Assembly: GCF_024713975.1 (NCBI RefSeq)
Contig: NC_091094.1
Location: forward strand, 19,490,501 to 19,554,500
Direction: 5' to 3'
From: Paralichthys olivaceus
Taxonomy: Eukaryota > Chordata > Actinopteri > Pleuronectiformes > Paralichthyidae
Length of the DNA stretch: 64,000 nucleotides
Shown here piece after piece: positions 21,613-52,800 of this stretch. Position numbers and translations under genes: made by a program. Positions within the stretch are counted from its first letter, which is position 1, and the number at the start of each line of letters is the position of its first letter. Below the pieces are notes generated by a model that saw only the letters and a program-made list of their open reading frames with translations, was not told where the DNA came from and did no database searches.

Positions 21613-23650
21613 CTATAGAGGCATGAGTCAAATGTAGCAAAGGGCGATGGCCTCCGTGCACTCCTCCACGGGAGAGCGGTGCGGGACTGACTGCAAGCAA
21701 TAATCTGGTGTTGTCCTTCCAAGTTTTTAAAGTCACCTGCCAGTCTGATGGCAGACGTGACTGCGCCTCACAAAGAAGGCATGAAGTAAACTGTGGTGGG
21801 GAGAAGACACTATTTTTAAGCAGCCATCACTTGTCAGCTCTTGTCCTTGGTTTGACAGAGCCCGTGGACAAAGGCCGATGTGAATGTTTTCATTTACCGC
21901 AGACGAGCCTGAAACAGCCACGGGGACGGAAGCAGATTACACAGAGAAAGGAACGATGAGTATACAAAGAGCTGCTGGCCTGTTGTTGGTTTCTAAATAT
22001 ATCTTCCTATTTCATACTCTCTCCTGAAAAAAAAAAAGTCGATTGCTGAGAGCAGGGACTTGAGCCTGTGTGGAGTATGTGTGTCACTGTCACTCATAAA
22101 AACCTCTGATCTGTGAGGCATACAGTCACACTGAGGATGTTACATAAGGACTGGAGAGGCTTAGTTGAGATTTGCGTCCTCTTCAGTATGGCCCTTACGC
22201 TGACATCTGCTCGTGGCTGTCCATGATGGCCCACTCACTCTGGACTGAATTGCAGGGAACTAATATTCAGTCCAGTACAGAAGCTGCTCATGTTCCATCA
22301 CATCTCCACACAAATGATCAGCATTTTAATCTTAACCTGAATCAGAGGTACTGCAATGTCACACTCCAACAAGAAATGCAATGGAATTTGAATATTTTGG
22401 ATTGTGCACTTTAAACATCACAATACTTTCCAGGAACTCAGCTTGAAAGGCTTTAGCTCACATGAAAATACAGCTGTTCTAGCTTCTATTTATAGAATTT
22501 GAAATGTTCCTACTTTGGCATATCCTTGTTAAAGTACAAAAAAATGCAACGTGACAGAGAGTCACACAGCAGAAGGGTGGTCTGAAAGCCGTGCACATAC
22601 TGCAGCAATCTACCCTGGGATTGGGTTCTATTTCTACAAACTTATGTCATCAGAATAACATCGAAAGATCCAGTGATTACATCAATATTCTCCACATACT
22701 GACTCTAAAACAACAAACAAAAATACTGACAAGTTTAAGACATCTATTGAAATTGTTTCTTGCATTTATACGCCCATTTTGTCAGGTGTGAAAACACCAA
22801 AATGAAGAAAATCTATGTTTCTCCACTGACAACAGCAGACCTGAGGCCTGTACGAAGCAGGGTTTGTGGTTAGCAAGGTAACTTTAATTTTCATTTCTTA
22901 CTGAGATAAATCGCCATGGTAAATTGTGCTTCACACTTAACCTGCTCCGGTGCAGGTTGACTTCAGAGGATCAGAACAAATCCTGTCACCATATTTTACA
23001 TTACATTTAGCTGATGCTTTTATGCAAAGTGACTTAGGATTCTGGGTTTTCAATCAAGTTGAGCCAACAGATATTTTCACAGATCAGTGGAATTGTTTTG
23101 GTTTTAAAACAGGGCTTCTGACAAACAGAGGGATTTGTATCACCTTGAATAAATACATCACTGCAAATATTACAGCTTCACTTTCAGCGAACAAAGATTC
23201 TTTAATTCCTGACAGTGATGCTGTCTGTCTCATCGCTGTAGCTCATGAGGACACCACCCTGAGACTCTGAGACAATAAATGGAGATAACAACCAAACCCT
23301 TTGATTTCTTTTAATTGGAAAAATGATCCAAACACTGTTGCTCATGATTAGAAATAAACATTTCAGTAAGACTGACCTCATCAGATATTATGAGAACAAA
23401 GATATCACTTAATTCTTTTTACCAGCATCACATGTTCATAATAGTTTGAGCAAGAATACTCACTCAGTAAGAAACTCAATATACTGTCCGTAGTCTTATC
23501 TAAGCTTTTCCATTCCAGCTTTGTGAAAATAGTGTTTACATTTTTACTGAATGTCACTTTTGTCTGTTTATCAGTGTTTCTCCCTTATCATAAATAACTT
23601 AATCATGGTTCTGAGGATGTTGCTCTGATGACTGCCTCTTTCACATGAAC
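21613..23650. other. enho 3' UTR and intergenic DNA
   Basis: No further exon is supported. The first part is probably the enho 3' UTR, but I found no clear AATAAA nearby, so its end is not placed. The rest is AT-rich without a recognised element. Confidence 0.4.
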
Positions 23651-23658
23651 GTGATCAT

Positions 23659-23942
23659 CAGTGGTGGAGGAAGTATGCAAACATTTGGGTATGAGTCCAT
23701 AAAAATGTTCTAAAATGTACTCAAGTAAAAGAACCATATTATCTTTTCTACTTGAGTAAACATAACAAAGAACTTGCTTTTAAATATAGTTAAAGTATAA
23801 GAAGTAATACTACTTGCAGCGTGTAGCCTATTCCCCAATGTCATACGGCATCAAGGAGGTAGTGTACAAATATTTTTTCTCAAATTTATGAAAAACTGAC
23901 TTAAGTATAGTAATTGATGTACTTCATCACATCTCACCACTG
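23659..23942. mobile_element. Non-autonomous hAT-like element
   Basis: The ends are CAGTGGTGGAGGAAGTA at the left and, at the right, ACATCTCACCACTG, whose reverse complement begins CAGTGGTGAGATG. The interior is rich in 'acttgagtaaa' type repeats, as in the abundant teleost hAT-derived elements. Flanks gtgatcat (23651-23658) and atgagcat (23943-23950) agree at 6 of 8 positions, consistent with a decayed 8-bp target duplication. No coding capacity. Confidence 0.7.
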
Positions 23943-23950
23943 ATGAGCAT

Positions 23951-24980
23951 AGCTGGAAAACCCAGAGTAAAGTGAATCAGTTGATAACCAGCTTTGTAAC
24001 ACAAGTTATCCAAGGCAGCCAATGTTGGACTCACTGAAGCCAGAACTAAAAGATATGTGGTGTATGTTGATCTTGCTTCATAGCACAGGCCTCAGAATGT
24101 AACAGACACTTCAAAAGAAAAGAACAATTCAAGAAAATGGATTCTGGAAAATTCAACTTACAACCAAAGATCACAGAATCACTCCAGCTCCACTGTGTCA
24201 CGTACTGTTTCTCTGCCTACCCTGCAGTGTGCCTCCTCTACAGCTGTCGTCTCATCACTGTCCCATGGCCGCAGTCACTTGTATCAAATAATGCTGGGAT
24301 TGAGTCGTCCTCTCTGACTTACCCTGCAGAGATCAGGTAATGAATCTCTCTTAGGAAAAGGAAGGATGCTGGACAAAAGGACAAAGATGCTCTCTGTGGC
24401 AGAGACACAAAGAGAGAGCCGGGACACTGTGGCAGGATATGATTCCAGTTGAGCATCATAGCTCGGGGTGATGCTTCACTGAAGGACACGATCATAAATA
24501 AGGAGGGGAAGGGAGGAAAAAAAAAAGCCAAATAAAGACAGACACCACTATGACTCCGAGCAAAGATTCACCAGTATATGGGATATTAAAAGGCTCCTCA
24601 CTCATCTTTGGACGACTGCCCAGAACAGCGTGTGCCAGCCAAGATAAGTCGTCTGGATATGGTCCACAAATACTCAATCTATTACACAAATTTATCTCCC
24701 ACTTCACTTGGAGTAACCCCCCGTCACTTTTTTAGCTTAATCAACTTGTACAATACGCACTGAATGGATTAAATAAATCAACTGAGCCAGTGGAATTCCA
24801 GTGTTTCCTATGTAACATGTATCAACTACTGCAGTAACAATAAATTAATAATTAACTAATTAAATAGTTTTCTTGGCATGTCAGCGTTTTTTACTGTTGC
24901 ACACACTGAGGAACACAAATGGGAGGAGTATGAATTAGAGAAAAAGATTGTCTCAGATTTGTGTGTTGGGTTGAGAAGAA
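23951..24980. other. Intergenic DNA between enho and dnai1 ends
   Basis: This region lies between the convergent 3' ends of enho (+) and dnai1 (-). It should include the dnai1 3' UTR, but no unambiguous minus-strand AATAAA was found. No exon is supported. Confidence 0.4.
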
Positions 24981-43112
<18,132 letters not shown>

Positions 43113-43852
43113 CGCGACAAGAATCCAGGTTGATGTTCTGACCGGTTGTTTGGTGAAGGTCTATATGTCCACAGAAAGGGATCAAATATAAAGTTTAAAT
43201 AGTTGAGCTCGCTGTGTAGCAGCCGCCAGCTGCTGTATGTCGGTTGCCAAGACAACCAACCTTCTTCTTCTACTATTACAGTCAACATAGTTCCTGATTC
43301 TCTCACCCAAATATCCGTTTTTCCCCCCTTGATGGTGAATTATATTAATTATTAATTATATACCATCAGCTGATTAATCATCTCTATAAAGTATGCGCCA
43401 CTTGCTTGCTGTTATATTGAATTTATTTAGAGTGCTCCAATGTGATTGAGCAAGCAGCTATTTAGGTTATAAATAATTAAGCAATTATAACTAATATTGA
43501 AGGGGGATTTTAGCTATAACACTAGTGAATATCGAACAGCTACTGAGCAAAATGATTCATTTCAATTTCACAACATTCATTTTGCTCCACTACGCATTTG
43601 GATATAGTCTCGCCTGTGATTGGTCGAACCCGTCATGAATAATCTATAGACCCGGAAGTAGGGCGGCGCTGCTGTTTTTTGCTGTCGAGTCACCTCTGTG
43701 TGGTCAGGATGGAGGAAAACGAGCTGCTACCATGCTGAGAAACCACGGATAACCCGACGACCGAGCATCACACACCGGGGACACCTAAAGGACACGAGTC
43801 GCCGTTTTTGATCCACGAACCTCCTGCGTCGTCTCACGTACACGTCGCCAAA
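43113..43852. promoter_or_regulatory. Head-to-head dnai1/fam219a promoter region
   Basis: The two start codons are only about 740 bp apart on opposite strands. An RFX X-box (43243-43256) lies 130 bp from the dnai1 start. An inverted CCAAT box (GATTGGTC, about 43618) and an ETS-type site CCGGAAGT (43652-43659) followed by GC-rich DNA lie on the fam219a side. The 5' UTRs of both genes must lie inside this interval unless additional upstream exons exist. Confidence 0.65.
43243..43256. promoter_or_regulatory. RFX X-box of the dnai1 promoter
   Basis: GTTGCCAAGACAAC has two GTTGYC/GRCAAC half-sites with two bases between them, the standard ciliary X-box layout. Its position 130 bp upstream of the dnai1 ATG fits regulation by RFX factors, which with FOXJ1 control motile-cilia genes. 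Confidence 0.7.
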
Positions 43853-46800
43853 ATGATGGAGGAAATCGACAGGTTCCAAGTGCCTCCAGTTAACGGGGAG
43901 ACACAGCCATTGGTAAGAGACCAAAGCAGCAAAATACATATTATAATCAGACCATTCTGTGTTGTTCGATGCTAACTGTGATCTGAGCTGTGTCTGTGTT
44001 GCCTGTGTGTTGTATCGCGACAGCTGTGTGACATAATCTGCGTGTGAGAGCTAGCGGATCTGTTTAGGACAATCTGGATCTTTGGGATGGGTGTACATTG
44101 TCTATGTACAGATGACAGGATGGCGGCGGAGACACCCCTCCCTATACAACCAACACACAAATAAACCTTATAATAACCAATCAATAACATAGACATTCGT
44201 GTAATACACTTGACGTAAACCTTGCTCTTTAAATATATTTAAAAATCCACGTCAGTATCTGCGCCTGTCAACATCAGTAAGTGACAGAGGCCACTGTTTT
44301 CATTTCGTCATGGGGTGACGTGTGGTTTGGGATGTGTGAGTACAGATGATCGCGTGAATAGGAGCCTTATTGTGTCCTAACCATACTGCAGAGTGCAGCC
44401 CTGATGATGATGGTGAGGCCCAGTCAGAGGAAAGTCTCTATCATTTATCACAAGGCAAGTGTCTGACCTGCTAGTGTAATGAGAATCGATGGATATTTTT
44501 TCAACATAATGGGATTTTGTTTGATTGCCATTAAGCTATAAACCCAACCTTGCATGAGTTCTGAATTGCTATGGCCGCCAATGATTACCCATATTCCCCA
44601 CATTTAGAATCGACTTTGAGCTTTTATTCCAGCAGTATTCAACCAACACGCTGGCCTCATTCTCCATACTTCTAACAAAGCATTCTCAAGCAGCTGTTCT
44701 TCTTTTAATGTTTGCCTTAAAGGGGTTTGGCTAATCCAGAATGACCCCTTGAGGAAAAAACTCCCAGAACACACTTTCTCCAGTACAGAAAGTCTCCCTT
44801 TTTTTGTAAAGGCATCAGCAATTGCTCTCTGTCCCTCACCCCGAAGAGTTGATCTGCTCACTTTCATCCAGCGAGATTCTGAGGAATTGAATCCACTGGC
44901 TGAGATAGTTGGTTTTTGTCTTATTCTTCACAACTATACAGTTTTTTTTTTCGCCTCAGAACTATAATAGCCTGTGTGAGTCAAACATCACTGCACTTCT
45001 GCCTCTTATCTCCTGCACGGCCAGTGTCTGAAACAGCCCCTCACTTGTACGTCTGCACCATATCTGATTGTGACTGCATCACAGTTGCTGTGGCTCACGC
45101 GAGCGTGCATTTTAATGCTAATAACTTCATTGTGATTCCTAAACCACAATTCACTGGGCACCTGCAGGCTCCTTGTTGAGTGAATGTCACACTAATAAAA
45201 CGGCTTCATAAGGAACGTTATGTGATGTTTGTGGTTGTCTTTGACCAATGAAACATGTTTCAAGACTCATAATGTTAAATAATGATAAAAATAAGGTTAC
45301 ATTTTACTTGTATAGCACATTTCAAGCTTAAGCACTTTTCAAAGAAAAGTGTAGAAGTTACAAGAAACCCATGAAACCACCCTTACGGAATTTGATAGCA
45401 TATATAACACCATCATTATAAATAGGGTATACATACATAAATTGATGTACAAGTATATACTGTTATCAATAAAACAAAATAAAGTGTGGTTAAATATAAA
45501 AGAGTGAAAACATTTTTATTACTGAAATTTTTTTTGTATAATTACTGTTTGCCAAATGTCAGTATGGCAGTTTGCCTTTAATCACATCAGGGTTCCAGTG
45601 TGGCCCAGTTACCATTATCATTCATATGGATAACATGCTACAGTTTTAATGGTCACCTGATGTATCAGTCTTCGCTGCTATTGGCCAGTGGGAGGCCATG
45701 ATGTATAATCCCACCAGTGGCTCTGTCTGTGCCGAGTCAGCAACCTTGTGGCTCTTCATCATCAGAAGCAGTAAAGCAGTCGCTAACAAGAGGACAAGCT
45801 GATGAAAGTGATGCATGGATGGGTATACACATTGTGTTTGTGATAGTGTGTGAGGGGCGATGACCTTAAGTGAGTGCAGGTATATATGAATACATACTGA
45901 AGGTCAGGGCGACAGGTCATGTTTTACTTTTATTACATAAAAACATGTGTCGCCCCCAATGTCATAGTTCAAGTTGATTTGCGAGTGACCAGTAGCACAT
46001 GCTCTCTCAGGGATCTGTGGGCTCCTAATGTAAAGTATGTTTTAAGTGACCTTGTTGACTTTCTACAATGCCAGTACCTGTTACTTGACCCAAAAGGATG
46101 ACCGAACATAGTCCAATAAGGACTTACTTCTCACTGATCAAGCATTGGGAGCATTTATTGAGGCAAAACATAAAACCGTATAGAGCAGGTTCGATTCCAC
46201 TTTTCCTTTCCTGATACTGATTCCAATGCCTGGACTTTGCGTATTAGTCTATACAGAGTACCGATCGGATTCCATTGCTTTAAAAAAAAAAAGATAGCAT
46301 CCTAAATAACATATTTTAACAGTGGCACTCTAAAAACAGTACTTACCATTGACCGCATACAGCACAACTGCAGTTTTGGTGCGGTAAGGAAAAGGAGATT
46401 TTTGGAGTTTTATTTTGTTGAAACTAATATACTTTAAAGACGTGGTATTGAAATGGTATATGGATTTTCCTAATCACTGATGCCCAAACCCGGCATTTTT
46501 GTGGTGGCATTTCCGATACTGGTATCAACATTGGAACATCTCTACTAACTTAATGCAAGCTTTTATACTTCAAGAGGAGTTTAAACTTGTTTATTGTAGC
46601 CTACCTTGTTGTCAGTGATTGTTCAAGAAACAATCATGGAATTCTGTCACCAAACAGCTTTAACACAGTATCTCTTTAATTATTCACTGCAAGCTTTTTT
46701 GAAAAAAAAAATCAAACGGATATATCTGACAGACGATATGACCCTTTCTCATTACAGGATTTATCTGTGGTAGAAAGGGAAGCTTGTGGGTAAGTCTTGT

Positions 46801-49800
46801 GATGTGAGGGAAGGGCCTGTTGCAGAACAGAAAGAGCTCACATTTGTGCTTGTTAAAGTGGGAATACTTGGTCTACGTGCTGTGCTTTCACAGCTCCTGC
46901 TAGTACTGTCTCCACTGTTGCAGCTATCATTAATTATTCCGGCCAAGTGAACAACGCTTCATCACCAGATGAGGCTGTTCTATGCATTGAAGGTATATTT
47001 GGCTGCAGTAGACTGCATTAATAATAAAACCTTACAGTTTGCTATTTTACCTCCACCAAAGAGGTTTTCATTGCTACGAGCAGGATTATGCTAAAACTAC
47101 TGAACCAATTTTATTGACACATGGTTGAAGGGTGGGACATTCACATTCGAAGAACTTATTAACTTTTGACGAAGATCTGGACAATCACTTCTTTTAATAT
47201 CATGAGACAGGGTAGTTTTTGACCTTTTTACAGATTTCTCAGAAATGAATTCATTGATCTTGATGGCAAAAAAAAAATCAGGCAGGTTTAGAGGACTGAT
47301 ATTTGTGAGTGTGTGGAAATTGGTTTGAATCTAAATAAAAATCCTGATCCAGTGGATTGCTGGTTTCATAAGGAGACTGTTGAGCCTTGGTGGAGGTCTA
47401 ATGAGATACATTTCTGTAAAGAAAAGAGATGGATCACAATGATTGGCTGCTGAGAAACATTTATAAGATGTCTACCTTTTTTGTGGGCATGTGTGTTAAG
47501 AGGCTTGGGTCCTCCTGGAGCAGCTGCAGGCTCAGTTCTGACTTGACCCATTGCATTGTGTGTCTTTTCTGTTCTCTCTCCCTTATCAATAAAGGTGTCT
47601 AGAAAAGGATATCAACCTTTTGCTAGGATAACAATAATCCAATTTACTATGCATTAACTATACTTCACAAGAATGTAAACATATAATGCTTTGCTGCAGT
47701 TTTACCAAATTGTGACATAGTGGACAGCTTGTTTTTAAACACATTACATGAAAATTGATATGCAAAATAAGCTTTTCGCCGTCTGTGCTAAATGCTCATG
47801 AATTTTTCATCAGGTACAGTGATATTGGATGAGCTCTATTGGTCTTGTAAAATTGGCCTGGATTACTGTGGAATTTCACAATAATAATATGAAAAGGTTT
47901 TGACAAAATAGGTTGAGACATATCTGTGCCTGGATAATGGATCTATTTACTTTATAATCCCCTCTCACAATCATCAAAGGCACTTGGGTTTTCAATCATT
48001 TTTTCAGGAAGCACAAACTCACCTGGGCCTCTTACGTCTAACACTTCGATTATATTTTGTTCACATGATTAAAAGATATACTTAATCTCAATATAAAGCA
48101 GTAGACTGAGCCTATATTATTTTTTTCCCTTGACAGTACAAAATTGTGTTTGGCTCTAGTTATTTGATTGCCATATGTGTCCTTAAAAAATAGCAGCTAT
48201 TCCCATTTAGTGACTACAGATTTATTGAAAGCCAAATTCCTGCTCGCCCTCGCCCATGTGGCTCGTGGAGTCCCTGAGTGCAACAAGGGACGGCCTGTGG
48301 GATCAACATAATGTGGAGGTCTGTCAGCAGAACAGGCTCAGCAGAGTCCAGCTCCCCTCTCTCAATCTGGGGAAGCCGTGGCTCCAACAGCAACCCCCTC
48401 TGTTCTCCCATGCCTCCTCCCTATGCCATCACTGCTCGCACATAAAAGAGGCAGGGCCAGCAACATAAGCAGAACACTCAGGCCTATTGATGCTGCAAAG
48501 TAGGCAGCTATAGTAGCCCGTAGTCTGAGGGAATCTTGCCAGGGTATAGGACCCAAGAAGGTTCTAAAAATAACCCCACAGATTTTCATGATGATGTGGG
48601 CCTGCAGCCTTGTGATAAATTGAAGGGCTGTGTTCAGTACGGAGTTGATTGTGCCCTCAGGGCTGCATTCAATTTCACATGCCCAAATGAAGTATGGCAC
48701 AAGTTAATTGGAAGTGTGTTACTAGAAAGTAAACTTTGGTTCAAATTAGCAAACTGTGCAGCCACGACTATGACGGTCTTTGAAGACTTAAGCTCAAGTC
48801 AAGTAAGATTTATTTATTGTAACACATTAAAAACATCAGCAGTTGAACCAAAATGCTTGACAGTCACAGCAACGGGAAGAATAGAAGATAAGTTAAAAAG
48901 AAATGGAAAAAGTAAAATGGGATTTAAGGTTTGACCATACTTTTAGCGTTCAGTGTCCATTTAGAGTTGTGTACTTGTTCCGGCCCCCATCTCCATTCAT
49001 ACTAAAAGACCTGATGCAGAAAGGAAAGGGAAACTATTGCAGAGCTCGGAGGCAGCAACAGAGAGGGCTGCTGTGAAAAATGACCTCAGGGACCTGGGGG
49101 CAGAAAGTGTCACATGTTAGTTGCTAGTGTTGTTGTATTGTTCAATCATGCTAACTCATAATGCTAACATGCGGGGGACTATGTGTTTCTCCTCCTAGGA
49201 CCCAGCAGCATCCTCCACCTCAGAGATGATCCCTGACACCAAGGGAGAGACTGTGGCCATGAACTACAAACCATCACCACTGCAAGTCCAAATAGGTATC
49301 TCCACCTATACATAAGATATATGTAAAGGTTTAACAGTGAGCAGTTCAGTTCAAGAATCAACAGTTCAATCCCCTTGATGAATGGAAAGCATTCTGTACA
49401 CCAGTGAAATTTGCGAATGCAATATTGTCTTACTGCACCAATACATGGTCCAAATAAGCACAAACTAGGTGTTGAGTCCTGTATGATTTTCCACTAGGAT
49501 TATTTCTTTCTTTTATAAAAGGTGTCATTTCTTATTTGCCTCTTTTATTGCGCTGCCACAGCATTGTGAAAGGATTCCTCATCTCTATATAGTCCCCAGG
49601 GTTCTGTGAAAATATTCCTACCTCAGATGCACCAGTCAATATCTCAAAAACTAAAACTAGAAGGGCACTCAGAGAGAGCATGCCCCCGCCAAGGCTGGTT
49701 GGCCAACATATTGAATATATATGTGTTTACGCCCATGCATATGATACAAGTTCACAGCACAATATCCACAAGCATAAAACCATACTTGCCAGTTAGCATT

Positions 49801-52800
49801 TCTACTCTGTGTGCACAACTGCGATTCTGTGAGCATGGAGCTGAGAGAAGCATGAACTCGCCCTTCCCTAGGTTTTGGCAACCGCTCAACACCGCCTGAC
49901 ATTTACCTGCTCATCAAGTTGCTGATGCTCTCCTCCTTTGATTGGTCACTTTGAACACTCCAGTCCCCTGCCTATCTCTGATCTTCTAACCCTCTTCTTG
50001 GCGTCGGATTCATGAAGAATATTTTTAAAGGGTTTCATTGAGCCAGCCACTTCTATAATACTCTTTACACAAGTAAATAGTGCATATACAATATAAAACA
50101 AAGGCTTTTTGTGTTGACAGCAGTGGTATATATGATCCACAAAGCTTACAATTGCTTCAGAAAAAATATTGCCATAATAGTGCAAATATGTCAAAGATTT
50201 CAACCTGTATTTGTACCTGCACAGTATTTGAAGAAAGATCACCCAGCTAAAAGTACTTGAAAATCATAGTATCGCACAATGTTAAAGAAATGATAATAAC
50301 ATTTGGCATCCACCACCTTAATCGTATCTGCATCTTGAAAGATTTCTATCAAATTTTGACAGTTTTTTTGTTCGTGAAACTAACACTGATATTTAAGAAA
50401 CAAAATCATACAAATCTGTCATTCATGCTCACTAAGCTGAGGTTCATTGATTGATTTACTGATGACGTCACATCCTGTGGTTGCCCAGAGAAACAGAGGG
50501 ACCTTGCCAGGAAGGGATCAGTGAAGAATGGCACAGTGGGAAGTCCTGTCAATCAACAACCCAAGAAGAATGCCAGGACAAGGTAACAGCTTCCACTGCC
50601 TGTTTGGTTCCTCGTTCCATGCCGACCAACTCAACCACAAATACATCAATCACCACCTAAATCATTATGTGTTTGTATCTGCTGCACAACTGACTGAAAT
50701 GCAAAAGACACGGTCTGCACTCTTTGCCACTAAAGGCTATATATTCAGACAAACGCCATCAGACCTCCTAATGTTACAACAAAACACAAACATTTTAATC
50801 TTTTTATAGAAGAGAAAATGTAATGGTTTTTTTGGGGGGTGGGGGGATGAACTGAAACACTGATAAAAGAGTCAAAGCTCTGAGCTTAAACCCGCTACAA
50901 CCCACTGTATTGGCAACTGACTCATCTGTCTAATCCCACTCTCCAGTGGATCAGGGGAAATACAAGAAAGGCTACCAACGGCTCTGAGGCTGGCAGATAA
51001 TCTTGGAATGTCTACAGTCTGACGGCTACAGATTAGCCCCAATTTCTGGGGTTTTGTGACCTTCAGTGGAGAGCAGTGTGAATCTTAACACAAATATCCT
51101 GTTCTGGATAAAACTACTGCTCTATTCCACCTCTTTTACACCAAAATTAATGAACATACGAAGTTTAAAAAAAAAAAGAAAAAAGCAACTAACCTATTTT
51201 TTATTGCCAGTGGAGATTCATTTTTTTTCATGTTCAATGCCACAAATGCACTGAAAACGGAGATGCACTCTCCTCACTGTTGGGCCAAATTAGCAGCTGG
51301 GTGTCATGTCCGAGCCGGAGCCAATTAAAACCTGTGTACTGCAGAATCATTTGACGTGGGATTGAAGGCTGATTGTATCCATTCCCATTGCAGACATAAA
51401 CCTGATGTTAGTGGGTGTTATTGGGTTTTTTGACAGGTGGAAAAGGGGCTTACACTTAGAATATTTCTCAGGGTGTTTCAGTGTGAGAGTGTTTGCCTCA
51501 TTTGAGTGTTGAATATTTTATCAAGGCTTGACTTGCCTTTTGTGCTCTCTTTCAGGTTGGTCGTGCCAAACAAAGGTTACTCCTCTCTAGACCAGAGCCC
51601 GGACGAGAAACCCCTGGTAGCACTGGACACTGACAGGTACATGGTTTTGTAACATCAATTTTTTATAACAGTATAGGCACATGCTTTTCTGTCCGACCCC
51701 AGAGAAGAGAACAAGGGTAGAAAACTGCTCATTTGGGCTGACTCTGTCATGATGGCACATTAATCCATAGAGAAATTTGAGAGACTTCATAACAGAAGGG
51801 ATTCTAAAAAAAAAAAAAAAAAGGGGGTAAAGCCTCTCCTAGGGCTCAGGATTAGTGGATAGCGGGGTGAGTGTTGTGACAGGGAAAAGCGGCTCAGAGG
51901 GAGTGCTCAACCTCTACGTCGTACCAGTGGGTCTGCATTTCACACAGATGAGTCCCACCCTTTGTGCCCTCCGAGCGCAGCGACATGGGGGAAACTGTCT
52001 CATGTGCAATGAGCGCTCTGGAAGCCGACCAAGCTTACATCATGTGTTGCATCATACAGTGTACAACCACTGACGAGCTCTGTGGCTCACAGCAACAACA
52101 GGAAACCCATTTGTGAATTGTCCACATTTTAGATTCATGTGCAAGCCCTCTGTTCTGTTTGTTTACAGAAGATTAGTCATTTAATGGAAAAGCCTGTTAG
52201 CTGTGTTAATAGGATGTTACTGCTCCTCAGATGAAATTGCATTTACAAAAAGCTGTTGGTGTCTGTGTGTGTCTGTGCTTCTGCTGCATGTACGCTCATT
52301 ATGAGAGACAGACATTTCCATAGAAATTCAAGGCACTGCAGCAGATTGTCTCCATGGGTTATAATGAGATATCAATACCTCGGAAATGTCAACTCTCCTT
52401 GTTTTGTAATCGCCCCATCTACCAATTAAAACACAGGCTGCAACTGTTGGCTAGTATCTGTTGCTTAAAGGGAAACAGCTTCAACCTATTAGTGATTTGT
52501 TTTGTATCATTACTATCCCTTATGAAAGCAGATGTATAATATCTACTGTGTCTGTGGAGAAGGTTTCTCAAGTCAGGAAAATGACCCTGACAATGTCATC
52601 AGAGTTATCTAGTGGCTGAACTTACAGAAGGCTACAAATGTAAAACTGAAAACCTAAGAATATAAAGTCATAACTTAAGGATAAAAAAGCTCATGATATT
52701 TTGAGAAAAAGAAAGAAATTTGGGAAATAACTAATTCTACTATCTCATAATGCTACTTCATTCTCATAATATCATGACATGCTCAAAATGATAATACAAT

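Noticed and set aside
48536-48934. 132-codon frame in fam219a intron 1
   Set aside because: It overlaps a retroposon-tail fragment and has no domain or junctions.
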